Part shown: one piece after another, positions 37,281 through 44,915 of the stretch
How the letters are laid out: every line of letters begins with the position of its first letter
Position numbering within the stretch: position 1 is the stretch's first letter
Source of the DNA: Rhizobacter sp.
Lineage (GTDB): Bacteria; Pseudomonadota; Gammaproteobacteria; Burkholderiales; Burkholderiaceae_C
Length of the DNA stretch: 47,469 nucleotides
Direction of reading: 5' to 3'
NCBI GenBank assembly: GCA_025361845.1
Contig: JANYJL010000353.1
Span: forward strand, 1-47,469
Made by a program: the position numbers and the translations under genes
Notes under the pieces: generated by a model
What the model saw: only the letters and a program-made list of their open reading frames with translations
Databases searched by the model: none
What the model was told of the DNA's origin: nothing

Positions 37281-39672
37281 GGGCGGCCCTTTCGGCAGGC
37301 CTGGCGTCGGGCAAGGTGAAATAGAAACTCGTTCCCGAGCCGGGTTGCGACTCGAACCAGATGCGGCCGCCGTGCTGCTCGACCATCTTGCGGGCGATCG
37401 TCAGGCCGGCACCGCTGCCGCCGCCGAAGGCATCGTGCGCGTGCAGGCGCCTGAAGATCTCGAACACGCGGACCTTGTGGCGCTCCTCGATGCCGATGCC
37501 GTTGTCGCGCACGTAGAAGAGGGTGTCGTTGCGCGCCTCTGACGGTGTCGATGCCGGCCGGGCCAGAGCGGCGTGCGCCTCGCGATCCTCATGGACGCCG
37601 ATGTAGCCGATCTCGACCCATGCCGGCCGCTTGTCGTTGTACTTCGCTGCGTTCGAGATCAGGTTGGAGAATATTTCGCGCACCCGGGCCCGGTCGCCAT
37701 GGGCGGCCGGCAGGTGCCGTGGCACACGCACCTCGACCTGGCTTTCGGCCAGGCGCGCGCCGAGCATCTCGATCGCCTCGATGAGCACCGGCCCGAGCTC
37801 GATGTCGGCGAAGTCGAGCGACAGGCGTCCGACCTGCGAATAGTGAAGCAGGGCATCGAGCAGGGTGTCCATGCGCACCGTCAGGCGCAGCAGCCACTCG
37901 AGGCGTTCGGTGTTGTCCTGCGTGCGGCCGGCGCGGGCGTCTTCCAGCAGGCGGTGGGCGTACTTGTTGATGCCGCGCAAGGGCTCCTTCAGGTCGTGCC
38001 CGGCGACGTAGGCGAAGGCGTCGAGCTCGGCATTGCTGCTCGCGAGTTCGACATTCGCTTCGGCCAGGCGCTCGGCGCGCTGCACGACCAGGTCCATCAC
38101 CATGCGGCGCAGCTTCTGGGCGGCCTCGACCTCGACCCGCTTCCACGGTGTCGAGCGCCCGCGCACCTGCTCCTGCCAGAGGTCGAAGCTGCGTCGCGGT
38201 GTCAGCCGGGGGCCTTGCGGGCCCACGCTGGTCGGCTTTTCCTGCGGGTTGCCGGCCCAGTTGAAGGTCTGCAGCTGCTCACCGCGAAACCACAGGATGA
38301 GGGCGCTGTCGGCGTGCCGCGAAAGCGCCGTGGCCAGCACCCCGCTGGCCAAGGCGGCAAGCGCGCTCGCCGGCGGCCAGGCGGCACCGAGCGCATCGAA
38401 GGCCAGGGTCTGGAGACCGTCGCTGGCCTGGTCGACACGTTCCCGCAGCCACGCCGCCAAGGGCTTCAACTGGGCTTCGTCGGGGGTCTGGCCGGCGGTC
38501 GACCAACGCCCGCGCTGGTACACCGCCACGCCGTCGGCCTGGATGCCATCGAGCAGGCCGGGCGCGGGCTGGCTCGACACCGACAACTCACCGTCGCCGG
38601 CCGAGCGGGCCAGCACGGCGAGGTGCACCGCATCGAGATGGATCCGGTATTGCAGGTGTTCGCGCAACTCGGCCTGGATGATTTCGAGCGAGGTGATCTG
38701 CGCGAGGAACTCGGCCGCCGAGCGCAGCGGGTAGGGCAGCGCTTTCGGCGTGTAGTGGTGGCAGGCGATCAGCCCCCACAGCGCGCCGTTGCACAGGATC
38801 GGCATGGTCAGCGTGGCCGACACGCCCATGTTGTGCAGGTACTCGGTGTACATGACCGACGCACCGCGCAGCGCGCAATGCGTCATCTCCAGCGGGCGGC
38901 CGGTGTCCGGGTTGAGCAGGGGCACCATCTCGCACAACTCGCCCTGGGCGTCGGGCAAGGGGCGCACGCCGATCTTCTTGAAGATTTCGCGCGCGGGGCG
39001 GGGGATGTCGCCGGCCGGGTAGCGCAGCCCTTGCCACGAGGGCAGATCGGCGCGCCGCGCATCGGCCATCACCTCGCCGCTGTCGTCGGCATGGAACTGG
39101 TACACCATGGCCCGGTCCAGGCCGGTGATGCTGTGGGCCTCGCGCGCCACCACTTCGCAGAATTCGGCCAGCGACTGCGTTGCCTTGAGGCGGCCGATGG
39201 TCTTGCGCACCATCGAAAAGTAGTCGCCTGCCTCACCGGCGGCAGGTGAGCTGCGGCTGCTCGGTTCCATCTCGAGCAGCAGCACGCCGTCGACCGTGTG
39301 AATGCTCATGTCCATGGCCGTGCCCGACACTTCGGCGCCGTCAGTCGGGTGCGGCAGGCGGGATGTCAGGGCATGGCTGGGGTTGCGGTCGAGCACCTCC
39401 GTGCGGATCAGCGCCGCGATGCGCTCGGCGGCGGCGGTACCGACGATCTGTGCCAAGTGGCTGCCCAGCACCTGATCGACGGAGCGCCCGGTCCAGCGCT
39501 CGCAGTTGTCGCTGACCTGCAGGACCACGAGGTCGGCCAGGCGCAGCGCCAGCAGCAGGCCGTGGGCCTGGATGCAGCCCGGCGTCTGTACGGGTTCGTC
39601 GTCGCAATTCGCGAGCGACACACCGTGGCGCTTGATGCTGTAGGGAACGGGCAGTGGGACACCATCGGTCAT
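37270..39672 (-). CDS. bphP: Bacteriophytochrome histidine kinase
   Basis: Red/far-red light sensor kinase of 800 residues. PAS domain (about 15-125) with the bilin-attachment Cys23 in SLANCDDEPVQTPGCIQAHG; GAF (about 160-330) with YPAGDIPRPAREIF (Asp222 of the PASDIP motif kept, Ser replaced by Gly) and LWGLIACHHYTP; PHY (about 335-515) with the tongue WxGxP (NWAGNP) and PRxSF (PRRSF, 492-496). The kinase part has the H-box AYVAGHDLKEPLRG (His559), NLISNAAKYN and DNGIGIEERH, GAGLTIARKM. One key difference: the pocket His (His260 of Deinococcus BphP) is Tyr275 in ASVMYTEYLHNMG. Biliverdin synthesis would need a heme oxygenase, which is not in the window. A Rcp1-like regulator gene overlaps its 3' end by 11 bases. 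Confidence 0.95.
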   Translation of the reverse strand: MTDGVPLPVPYSIKRHGVSLANCDDEPVQTPGCIQAHGLLLALRLADLVVLQVSDNCERWTGRSVDQVLGSHLAQIVGTAAAERIAALIRTEVLDRNPSHALTSRLPHPTDGAEVSGTAMDMSIHTVDGVLLLEMEPSSRSSPAAGEAGDYFSMVRKTIGRLKATQSLAEFCEVVAREAHSITGLDRAMVYQFHADDSGEVMADARRADLPSWQGLRYPAGDIPRPAREIFKKIGVRPLPDAQGELCEMVPLLNPDTGRPLEMTHCALRGASVMYTEYLHNMGVSATLTMPILCNGALWGLIACHHYTPKALPYPLRSAAEFLAQITSLEIIQAELREHLQYRIHLDAVHLAVLARSAGDGELSVSSQPAPGLLDGIQADGVAVYQRGRWSTAGQTPDEAQLKPLAAWLRERVDQASDGLQTLAFDALGAAWPPASALAALASGVLATALSRHADSALILWFRGEQLQTFNWAGNPQEKPTSVGPQGPRLTPRRSFDLWQEQVRGRSTPWKRVEVEAAQKLRRMVMDLVVQRAERLAEANVELASSNAELDAFAYVAGHDLKEPLRGINKYAHRLLEDARAGRTQDNTERLEWLLRLTVRMDTLLDALLHYSQVGRLSLDFADIELGPVLIEAIEMLGARLAESQVEVRVPRHLPAAHGDRARVREIFSNLISNAAKYNDKRPAWVEIGYIGVHEDREAHAALARPASTPSEARNDTLFYVRDNGIGIEERHKVRVFEIFRRLHAHDAFGGGSGAGLTIARKMVEQHGGRIWFESQPGSGTSFYFTLPDARPAERAAHVA

Positions 39673-39695
39673 TCTTCGGCCTTGCGGTGGGGAGT

Positions 39696-40103
39696 TCAGG
39701 GCCAGGCGAAATGGCTGCGACGTGCACTGGCCGGGCCTTCGAGCCAGAAGCCGACCTCGGCGCCCGGCGTCTGCACGTTCACCGGTTTGGGGATGTAGCC
39801 GTCGAACCCCGCGCTTTGCAGGGTGAGCGCGTCGCCTTTCGCGGCAAATGCGGTGAAGGCCACGATGACGATGTGCTGTGTTGCCGCATCGGCCTTCAAG
39901 CGCCGCGTCAGCTCGATGCCGTCCATGACCGGCATCTGGATGTCCATCAGGATCACGTCGGGCAAGAAGAGCGCGATCTGCACCAGCGCCCGGTGGGCAT
40001 CGGCCGCTGATTCGACGACGTAGCCTGCCGCGCTCAGCGTGAAGCTGGCCAGCTCGATGAACATGGCGTTGTCATCGACCACCAGTACGCGTGTCGCTTT
40101 CAT
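39696..40103 (-). CDS. Single-domain response regulator, first gene of the phytochrome operon
   Basis: Receiver-only protein of 135 residues from ATG at 40103. VLVVDDNAMFIELASF forms the acidic pocket, DVILMDIQMPVMDG the phosphoacceptor, IVAFTAFAAKGDA the Thr switch, and GFDGYIPKPVNV the Lys. The frame is open to 40394, but the upstream part is outside the receiver fold and would overlap the promoter region. It precedes bphP by 23 bases and resembles the receiver at 35101-35496. It is likely to be co-transcribed and to compete for, or relay, phosphate from the same kinases. The short C-terminal tail (FWLEGPASARRSHFAWP) has no recognisable domain. Confidence 0.92.
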   Translation of the reverse strand: MKATRVLVVDDNAMFIELASFTLSAAGYVVESAADAHRALVQIALFLPDVILMDIQMPVMDGIELTRRLKADAATQHIVIVAFTAFAAKGDALTLQSAGFDGYIPKPVNVQTPGAEVGFWLEGPASARRSHFAWP

Positions 40104-40411
40104 GCTTGGTTTTTGCCCCGGTCCAGGTCGAACATCACCCACGGACGTTCCGGCAATACCCCTGCAGCAACGTGCTGTGTTGAGTCTCTGCGAGCCGCAC
40201 CGCGCTGTCTGTGCGTTGGCGAACATTGCGGTTCGAATTTCGCCGGCATCGCAAGCCCCGCCGGGAGCCTGGACAGAAATCTGGAAAGGGCTTGCATCCA
40301 TTTCTGCGAAGCCTGCGTAGAAGCTGGCAGACACCGATTCGCTCTCGAACGGTGCCTGCCACCGGCCCCGGCTCTTCGGGGTTGCCACGCACATCTTTCA
40401 AGGATGAGACC
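40104..40411. other. Divergent intergenic region between the phytochrome operon and the DUF4331 cluster
   Basis: This 308-base gap separates the minus-strand response regulator start from the plus-strand DUF4331 start and must hold both promoters. I found no sigma70 box pair of good quality on either strand. TTGCAT at 40290-40295 could be a -35 for the plus strand but has no -10 at the right distance. A small hairpin (CCCCG, six-base loop, CGGGG) lies at about 40365-40380. AAGGA at 40400-40404 serves as the ribosome binding site of the DUF4331 gene. No small gene is evident. Confidence 0.5.
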
Positions 40412-41965
40412 ATGACCATCAACCGCAAGAACCCCGGGCGTTTGCTGCCCATCGTGGCGGCCGTTTGCGCCGCCGCTGCTGGCGTCGCCACGCTGCCGGC
40501 CCAGGCCTCCAGCCACCGCGAAGCGCCGTTCATCACCACCGTGCCGAAGGTCGATGCCACCGACCTCTACATGTTCGCCAGCTACGAGCCCGGCCGCGAG
40601 GGCTACGTGACGATGATCGCCAACTACCAGCCGCTCCAGGCTCCGTACGGCGGCCCGAACTACTTTCAAATGGACCCGAATGCGTTGTACGAGATCCACA
40701 TCGACAACAACGGCGACGCGAAGGAAGACATCAGCTTCCAGTTCCGCTTCAAGAACAAGCTGAACGGCGTGACGCTGCCTGTCGGTGGCAAGAACGTCGC
40801 GATCCCGCTGATCCAGGCCGGGACCGTGACCGATGTGAAATCGCCCAGCCTGAACGTGAGCGAGAGCTACACCGTCGACGTGGTGCGCGGTGACCGCCGC
40901 GGCGGCCAGCGCCGGTCGATCACGAATGCCGTCGGCGGCAGCGCGACCTTCGACAAGCCGGTCGACAACATCGGCACCAAGACGATTCCCGACTACGCGG
41001 GTTATGCGGCCAAGCACATCTACAGCGTCAACGTGCCGGGTTGCGACATGCCGGCCAAGCTGTTCGTTGGCCAACGCAAGGACCCGTTCGCCGTCAACCT
41101 GGGCACGATCTTCGACTTGGTAAATGCGCCGCTCGCCGTGCTTACCGACCCGTCGAAAATCAACGCAGCACCGAACACCATCGACGACGCAAGCGTCACC
41201 ACGCTGGCGCTCGAAGTGCACAAGAGCTGCCTCACGGCGGCCGGCTCCACCGACCCGGTGATCGGCGCCTGGACCACCGCCAGCCTGCGCCAGGGCAGCC
41301 TGCTGGACCCGACCCCGAAGAGCGGTTTGCAGACCACCGCGATCACGGGCGGCGCCTGGACCCAGGTCTCGCGCCTGGGCATGCCGCTCGTCAATGAAGT
41401 GGTGATCGGGCTGAAGGACAAGGACAAGTTCAACGGCTCCAAGCCGAAGGACGACGGTCAGTTCATCGACTACGTGACGAACCCGACGCTGCCGGCCCTG
41501 CTCGAAATCGCGCTGGCGATTCCGAACACGGCGCCGACGAACTTCCCGCGCAACGACCTCGTCACGACCTTCCTCACCGGCATCAAGGGTGTGAACCAGC
41601 CGGTCAACGTGGTGGGCTCGGAAATGCTGCGCCTGAACACCGCCATCCCTGCCACGCCGGAAGCGCAGCAGAACCGTCTCGGCATCGTCGGCAACATCCT
41701 CGCCGGTGGCAACGACAGTGCGGGCTTCCCGAACGGCCGGCGCCCGAAGGACGACGTCGTCGACATCTCGCTCGTCGCGGTGATGGGCGGCCTGTGCATG
41801 GCGAACGGCACCACCAACGCGCTCGGCTTCGGTGCGGAGTGCAAACCTTCGGCGGTGCCGCTGGGCGCCACGGCGTTCAAGTTGCACGACGCGGTGGACC
41901 AGGCGGTGGTGCCCTTGCTGCCGAAGTTCCCTTACCTGTACACGCCCGCTCCTGGCGCCAAGTAA
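40412..41965 (+). CDS. DUF4331 domain-containing exported protein
   Basis: Secreted protein of 517 residues from ATG at 40412, with AAGGA seven bases upstream. A Sec signal covers about residues 1-32 (LLPIVAAVCAAAAGVATLPA). The mature N-terminus ASSHREAPFITTVPKVDATD with DLYMFAS is the DUF4331 hallmark. The segment IHIDNNGDAKEDISFQFRFK (about 96-115) has an Asp-x-Asn-x-Asp arrangement like Ca-binding loops (residues 98-106). The remainder is beta-rich, with internal family motifs such as GMPLVNEVVIGLKDKDKF and RRPKDDVVDISLVAVMGG and a Cys pair near the C-terminus. No enzymatic function is known for the family. It leads a cluster with a small lipoprotein, a TPR protein and a HupE-like membrane protein, so it is probably an exported component of one envelope system. 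Confidence 0.92.
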   Translation: MTINRKNPGRLLPIVAAVCAAAAGVATLPAQASSHREAPFITTVPKVDATDLYMFASYEPGREGYVTMIANYQPLQAPYGGPNYFQMDPNALYEIHIDNNGDAKEDISFQFRFKNKLNGVTLPVGGKNVAIPLIQAGTVTDVKSPSLNVSESYTVDVVRGDRRGGQRRSITNAVGGSATFDKPVDNIGTKTIPDYAGYAAKHIYSVNVPGCDMPAKLFVGQRKDPFAVNLGTIFDLVNAPLAVLTDPSKINAAPNTIDDASVTTLALEVHKSCLTAAGSTDPVIGAWTTASLRQGSLLDPTPKSGLQTTAITGGAWTQVSRLGMPLVNEVVIGLKDKDKFNGSKPKDDGQFIDYVTNPTLPALLEIALAIPNTAPTNFPRNDLVTTFLTGIKGVNQPVNVVGSEMLRLNTAIPATPEAQQNRLGIVGNILAGGNDSAGFPNGRRPKDDVVDISLVAVMGGLCMANGTTNALGFGAECKPSAVPLGATAFKLHDAVDQAVVPLLPKFPYLYTPAPGAK

Positions 41966-41977
41966 GCGGAGGCCGTG

Positions 41978-42235
41978 ATGAACAAATCAACTGTTCTGCT
42001 CCTGTGCTCGGCAGCGCTGCTGCTGGCGGCCTGCGGCGGTGGCTCCGACAACCCGGTGGCCGAGATCCCGTCGGCGACCGACGCGGTGCCCGACAGCGCC
42101 AGTGCCTCGGCGGCCGGCATGGCGGCCTGGATGACCGACCTGGCCGTGGCGCCCTCGGACACGAAGGAGCCGCTGGACGTCACCAAGTTCACGCCGGTGT
42201 CGTCCGACAACACCGAGCCTGAAACCGTGAAGTGA
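41978..42235 (+). CDS. Small lipoprotein of unknown function
   Basis: An 85-residue protein that begins 12 bases after the DUF4331 stop, with AGCGGAGG before the start. GTG at 41975 and ATG at 41978 are adjacent; ATG (MNKSTVLLLCSAALLLAACG) is preferred. The lipobox is LLAAC, followed by GGGSDNP, so lipidation and anchoring in the envelope are expected; residue +2 is Gly, which favours the outer membrane. The rest is short, Ala, Asp and Pro-rich (DAVPDSASASAAGMAAWMTD) with no recognised fold. It probably accompanies the DUF4331 protein. A strong hairpin lies just after it. Confidence 0.8.
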   Translation: MNKSTVLLLCSAALLLAACGGGSDNPVAEIPSATDAVPDSASASAAGMAAWMTDLAVAPSDTKEPLDVTKFTPVSSDNTEPETVK

Positions 42236-42243
42236 AGCTCGTT

Positions 42244-42277
42244 CCGGCGGCCCGCTCCAGCGAGGGCGGGCCGCCGG
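42244..42277 (+). terminator. Strong hairpin inside the DUF4331 cluster
   Basis: A 12-base inverted repeat (CCGGCGGCCCGC at 42244-42255, GCGGGCCGCCGG at 42266-42277) with a ten-base loop starts nine bases after the lipoprotein stop. TTTTT follows nine bases later (42286-42290), too far for a standard intrinsic terminator. It probably lowers read-through, making DUF4331 and the lipoprotein more abundant than the downstream TPR and HupE proteins, or marks an operon boundary. Confidence 0.6.
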
Positions 42278-42318
42278 CCCGAAGGTTTTTGAATCGCATC
42301 GATCCGGGGCGAACCACC

Positions 42319-43473
42319 ATGTCCAGACTGCTCACCACGATCGTGCTCGCAGCGGCGCTGATGCAGGCGCAGGCTGCGGGTGCCACGCCCATCGTGCCGG
42401 CGAACGACGCCGAGGTCATCGAGACCCTGCCGGCCGTGGCCGGCAACCGCGCCGAAGAGCGCAAGATCAAACGCGAGCTGGCCGCGAACCCGCGCGACGC
42501 GAAGCTCGCCGCCGCGACGGCGCGCCATTACCTCGAACAAGCCCGCGAACTGGGCGACCCGCGTTTCGCCGGCCAGGCCCAGGCGGCCCTGCAAGCCTGG
42601 CCCGAGCCGGCTGCCGCACCGACCGAGGTGCTGCTGATGCAGGCCACGGTGCAGCAGTACCTGCATGAATTCGAACCCGCGGCGCACAAGCTCGAACTGC
42701 TGCTCAAGCGCGAGCCGCGCGAAGCGCAGGCTTGGCTGACGCTCGCGACGGTGCGGCGTGTGCAGGGGCGCTACGCTGATTCCGACGTGGCGTGTGCCGC
42801 GCTGGGCCGGCTTGGTGCCGCCTTGTACGCCACCGCCTGCCAGGCCGAGAACGATGGCCTGCGTGGCCAGGTCGACATCGCGCGTGTGGCACTGAAGGGC
42901 CTGCTCGCCACGCCGCGTTTGCCGATGGCAACACGCGGCTGGCTGTTCACGACGCTGGCCGAACTGGAGGCCCGCAGTGGCCAGCCGGATGATGCCGAAG
43001 CGGCCTATCGCAGCGCGCTCGAAGCGCAAGCCGACAGCTACGCCACGATGTCCTTCGCCGACTTCCTGATCGAGCGCGGGCGCGATGCCGATGCGCTCGA
43101 TCAACTGAAAGGCCAGCGCCGCACCGACGCGATGCTGCTGCGCCTGGCGATTGCCGGCACGCGTGCGAACACGCCCGAAGCGGCGCGAGACGCGCGCGAA
43201 ATGCGCGAGCGCATCGCGCTGGCCAACCTGCGGCCCGATGCCAAGGTTTTTCATGCACGCGAGCAAGCGATGTTCGCGTTGTGGGTGGACAAGCAGGTGC
43301 CGCGTGCGCTGGCCCTGGCGCGCAGCAACGTCACCCAGCAGCGCGAGCCGTTGGACCTGCTGGTGCTGGCGCAGGCCGCGCGCGCCGCCGGCCAGAGCGC
43401 GGCGCTGCGCGAGACCGAGACCTTGCTGAACGAGATCGGCCTGCGCGACCAGCGCATCGCCGCGTTGTTGTGA
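42319..43473 (+). CDS. Exported tetratricopeptide-repeat protein
   Basis: A 384-residue protein from ATG at 42319 with a Sec signal (MSRLLTTIVLAAALMQAQAA). The mature part consists of helical repeats: KRELAANPRDAKLAAATARH, EPAAHKLELLLKREPREAQA, EAWLTLATVRRVQGRYADSD, ATRGWLFTTLAELEARSGQP and DDAEAAYRSALEAQADSYAT, all with TPR-like spacing of Ala, Gly, Tyr and Pro. No enzymatic motif is seen. A role as a periplasmic scaffold for DUF4331 or the HupE-like protein is an inference from the neighbourhood. The frame is open upstream to 42232, which overlaps the hairpin and is not used. The HupE-like gene follows by 29 bases. Confidence 0.88.
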   Translation: MSRLLTTIVLAAALMQAQAAGATPIVPANDAEVIETLPAVAGNRAEERKIKRELAANPRDAKLAAATARHYLEQARELGDPRFAGQAQAALQAWPEPAAAPTEVLLMQATVQQYLHEFEPAAHKLELLLKREPREAQAWLTLATVRRVQGRYADSDVACAALGRLGAALYATACQAENDGLRGQVDIARVALKGLLATPRLPMATRGWLFTTLAELEARSGQPDDAEAAYRSALEAQADSYATMSFADFLIERGRDADALDQLKGQRRTDAMLLRLAIAGTRANTPEAARDAREMRERIALANLRPDAKVFHAREQAMFALWVDKQVPRALALARSNVTQQREPLDLLVLAQAARAAGQSAALRETETLLNEIGLRDQRIAALL

Positions 43474-43502
43474 CGCTTTTGTGATGCGCTTGTGAGAACG
43501 CC

Positions 43503-44735
43503 ATGAAGAACGCCATCAAGCTGCTGCTGACCTTCTGCATCGCCGCGAGCGCGAGCCTGCCGGCAATCGCGCATAAAGCGAGTGATGCCTACCTGCAACT
43601 CAAGACGTCCGATAGCGGCCTGAGCCTGCGCCTGGACGTGGCGCTGCGCGATCTCGACGTGGCGCTGGACCTGGACACGAACGGCGACGGGCGCTTGACC
43701 TGGGGTGAAATCAAATCGGCGTGGCCCGGCATCGAGTCGTATGCGTTGGCGCGGTTGCAAGTCGGCGGCTGCCCGCTGCACGCGGTCGGCCAGGCGCTGG
43801 AGCGGCGCAGCGACGGCGCTTATGCCGTGCTCTCGCTGGCGTCGAATTGCCAACTCACGGCCGAGCCGGTAATCCGCTACAGCCTGATGCGCGAGGTGGA
43901 TGCCACGCACCGTGGCCTTGCGAAGATCGAACTGGCAGGGCAGGCGCCGATCCTGCGCGTGCTCGACCCGGCGCATGCGGTGGCGATCGAAGAACAAGCG
44001 GCAGTGGAAGCGCCTGGGCCTGCGGCCATGGCGCAGCCGAACGGTCCGCAACCGGCTTCCCTGACACCGGCCGCGATGCAAGCCGCTGCGCCTGCGCCCG
44101 CGCAAGAGCCACCGCCGGCCATCGGCTCGTTCATCGGCGAAGGCATCCATCACATCCTCGGTGGCTATGACCACGTGCTGTTCCTGCTGTGCCTGTTGCT
44201 GCCTTCGGTGATGCGCCGCACGCCGAATGGATGGCAAGCGGTGCCGCGGCTGCGTGACGCGGTGCTGCCGCTGCTGGGCATCGTCACGGCCTTCACGCTG
44301 GCGCATTCGATCACCTTGGCGCTCGCGTCGCTCAAGCTCGTATCGATTCCGCCATCGATCATCGAACCCGCGATCGCCGTGACGATCGTGCTCGCTGCGG
44401 TCGACAACGTGTGGCCGATCTTCTACGGCCGCCGCGGTGTGGTGACCTTCCTGTTCGGCCTGATCCACGGCTTCGGTTTCGCCAGCGTACTGGGCGAGTT
44501 GAACCTCGACGCCTCGCAGTTCGCCTGGGCCTTGCTGCAATTCAATCTCGGCCTGGAGTTGGGCCAATTGATGATCGTGGTGTTCGCGACCGGCCTGCTG
44601 TTCCTGGCGCGTCACCAGCGCGCCTACCCGGTGTGGGTGATCCGCGGCGGCTCGGCGGCGGCGATCGTCGTCGCCACGCTGTGGTTCATCGAGCGCACCG
44701 CGAACGTGAGCCTGCTGCCGATGGGTGGGGTTTGA
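43503..44735 (+). CDS. HupE/UreJ-like membrane protein with a luminal EF-hand-like domain
   Basis: A 410-residue membrane protein. After a signal peptide (residues 1-23, ASASLPAIA before HKASDAY) comes a periplasmic domain (about 24-200) containing a canonical 12-residue EF-hand loop at 58-69 (DTNGDGRLTWGE, with Asp, Asn and Asp at 1, 3, 5, Gly at 6 and Glu at 12). A Pro and Ala-rich linker follows. The HupE/UreJ_2 domain (about 205-405) shows GIHHILGGYDHVLFLLCLLL, a His-rich TM motif, HSITLALASLKLVSIPP and FLFGLIHGFGFASVLG, with about six to seven helices. HupE and UreJ proteins are nickel permeases or metal-related accessory proteins. The combined Ca-binding-like domain and metal-transport-like domain are striking next to a DUF4331 protein. 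It ends the cluster; thrS follows after a leader region. Confidence 0.88.
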   Translation: MKNAIKLLLTFCIAASASLPAIAHKASDAYLQLKTSDSGLSLRLDVALRDLDVALDLDTNGDGRLTWGEIKSAWPGIESYALARLQVGGCPLHAVGQALERRSDGAYAVLSLASNCQLTAEPVIRYSLMREVDATHRGLAKIELAGQAPILRVLDPAHAVAIEEQAAVEAPGPAAMAQPNGPQPASLTPAAMQAAAPAPAQEPPPAIGSFIGEGIHHILGGYDHVLFLLCLLLPSVMRRTPNGWQAVPRLRDAVLPLLGIVTAFTLAHSITLALASLKLVSIPPSIIEPAIAVTIVLAAVDNVWPIFYGRRGVVTFLFGLIHGFGFASVLGELNLDASQFAWALLQFNLGLELGQLMIVVFATGLLFLARHQRAYPVWVIRGGSAAAIVVATLWFIERTANVSLLPMGGV

Positions 44736-44745
44736 GGGGCTCCGC

Positions 44746-44751
44746 TACAAT
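44746..44751 (+). promoter_or_regulatory. Probable -10 box of the thrS leader
   Basis: TACAAT within GCTACAAT lies 11 bases after the stop of the HupE-like gene. GCTACAAT is a common -10 context in Burkholderiales. The position 17 bases upstream has no good -35. Transcription would start near 44757-44760, giving a leader of about 155 bases before the thrS ATG, which contains the peptide ORF and the terminator. Confidence 0.55.
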
Positions 44752-44782
44752 CGATGGTCTAACCTGAAAGAGCGAGAAAGGC

Positions 44783-44830
44783 ATGTCGGTTATGACACCG
44801 CGAACTACCTCCGGCGAAACCTTGGTTTAG
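44783..44830 (+). CDS. Thr-rich leader peptide of thrS
   Basis: A short ORF encodes MSVMTPRTTSGETLV (15 residues), or MTPRTTSGETLV if the second ATG at 44792 is used. The second choice is better placed for the ribosome site GAGAAAGG (44774-44781), ten bases upstream. Four of 12-15 codons are for Thr (ACA, ACT, ACC, ACC). Stop TAG is at 44828-44830. Such a peptide upstream of a Thr-tRNA ligase gene and before a terminator is typical of ribosome-mediated attenuation, where a shortage of charged tRNA-Thr stalls the ribosome and turns the gene on. The frame is too short to be judged by length alone, so the Thr content and the position are the evidence. Confidence 0.65.
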   Translation: MSVMTPRTTSGETLV

Positions 44831-44871
44831 CTGGCCGCGGCTCATCACGTCTTCATCTTTTCGTTGACCTC

Positions 44872-44898
44872 AAAGCGCGGCTCATCCCGCGCTTTTTT
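44872..44898 (+). terminator. Intrinsic terminator (attenuator) directly upstream of thrS
   Basis: A nine-base stem (AAAGCGCGG at 44872-44880, CCGCGCTTT at 44887-44895) with the six-base loop CTCATC is followed by TTT, making a T6 run at 44893-44898. It ends 17 bases before the thrS ATG and 41 bases after the leader peptide stop. The 3' arm would be freed if the 5' arm paired with GCCGCG at 44834-44839 instead, as in classical attenuators. Since it lies between the leader and thrS, it cannot simply end the upstream gene; it must be controlled or leaky for thrS to be expressed. Confidence 0.85.
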
Positions 44899-44915
44899 GT
44901 TTCTGGAGTTTCCCC

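Noticed and set aside
40100-41887. A 595-codon open frame on the minus strand across the DUF4331 gene.
   Set aside because: Arg/Val/Asp/His-rich without structure, while the plus-strand frame has a signal peptide and DUF4331 hallmarks.
44745-44900. A tRNA gene or a T-box riboswitch before thrS.
   Set aside because: No cloverleaf, anticodon arm or CCA end is seen, and no T-box consensus or specifier stem is evident; the Thr-rich ORF plus terminator explains the region better.
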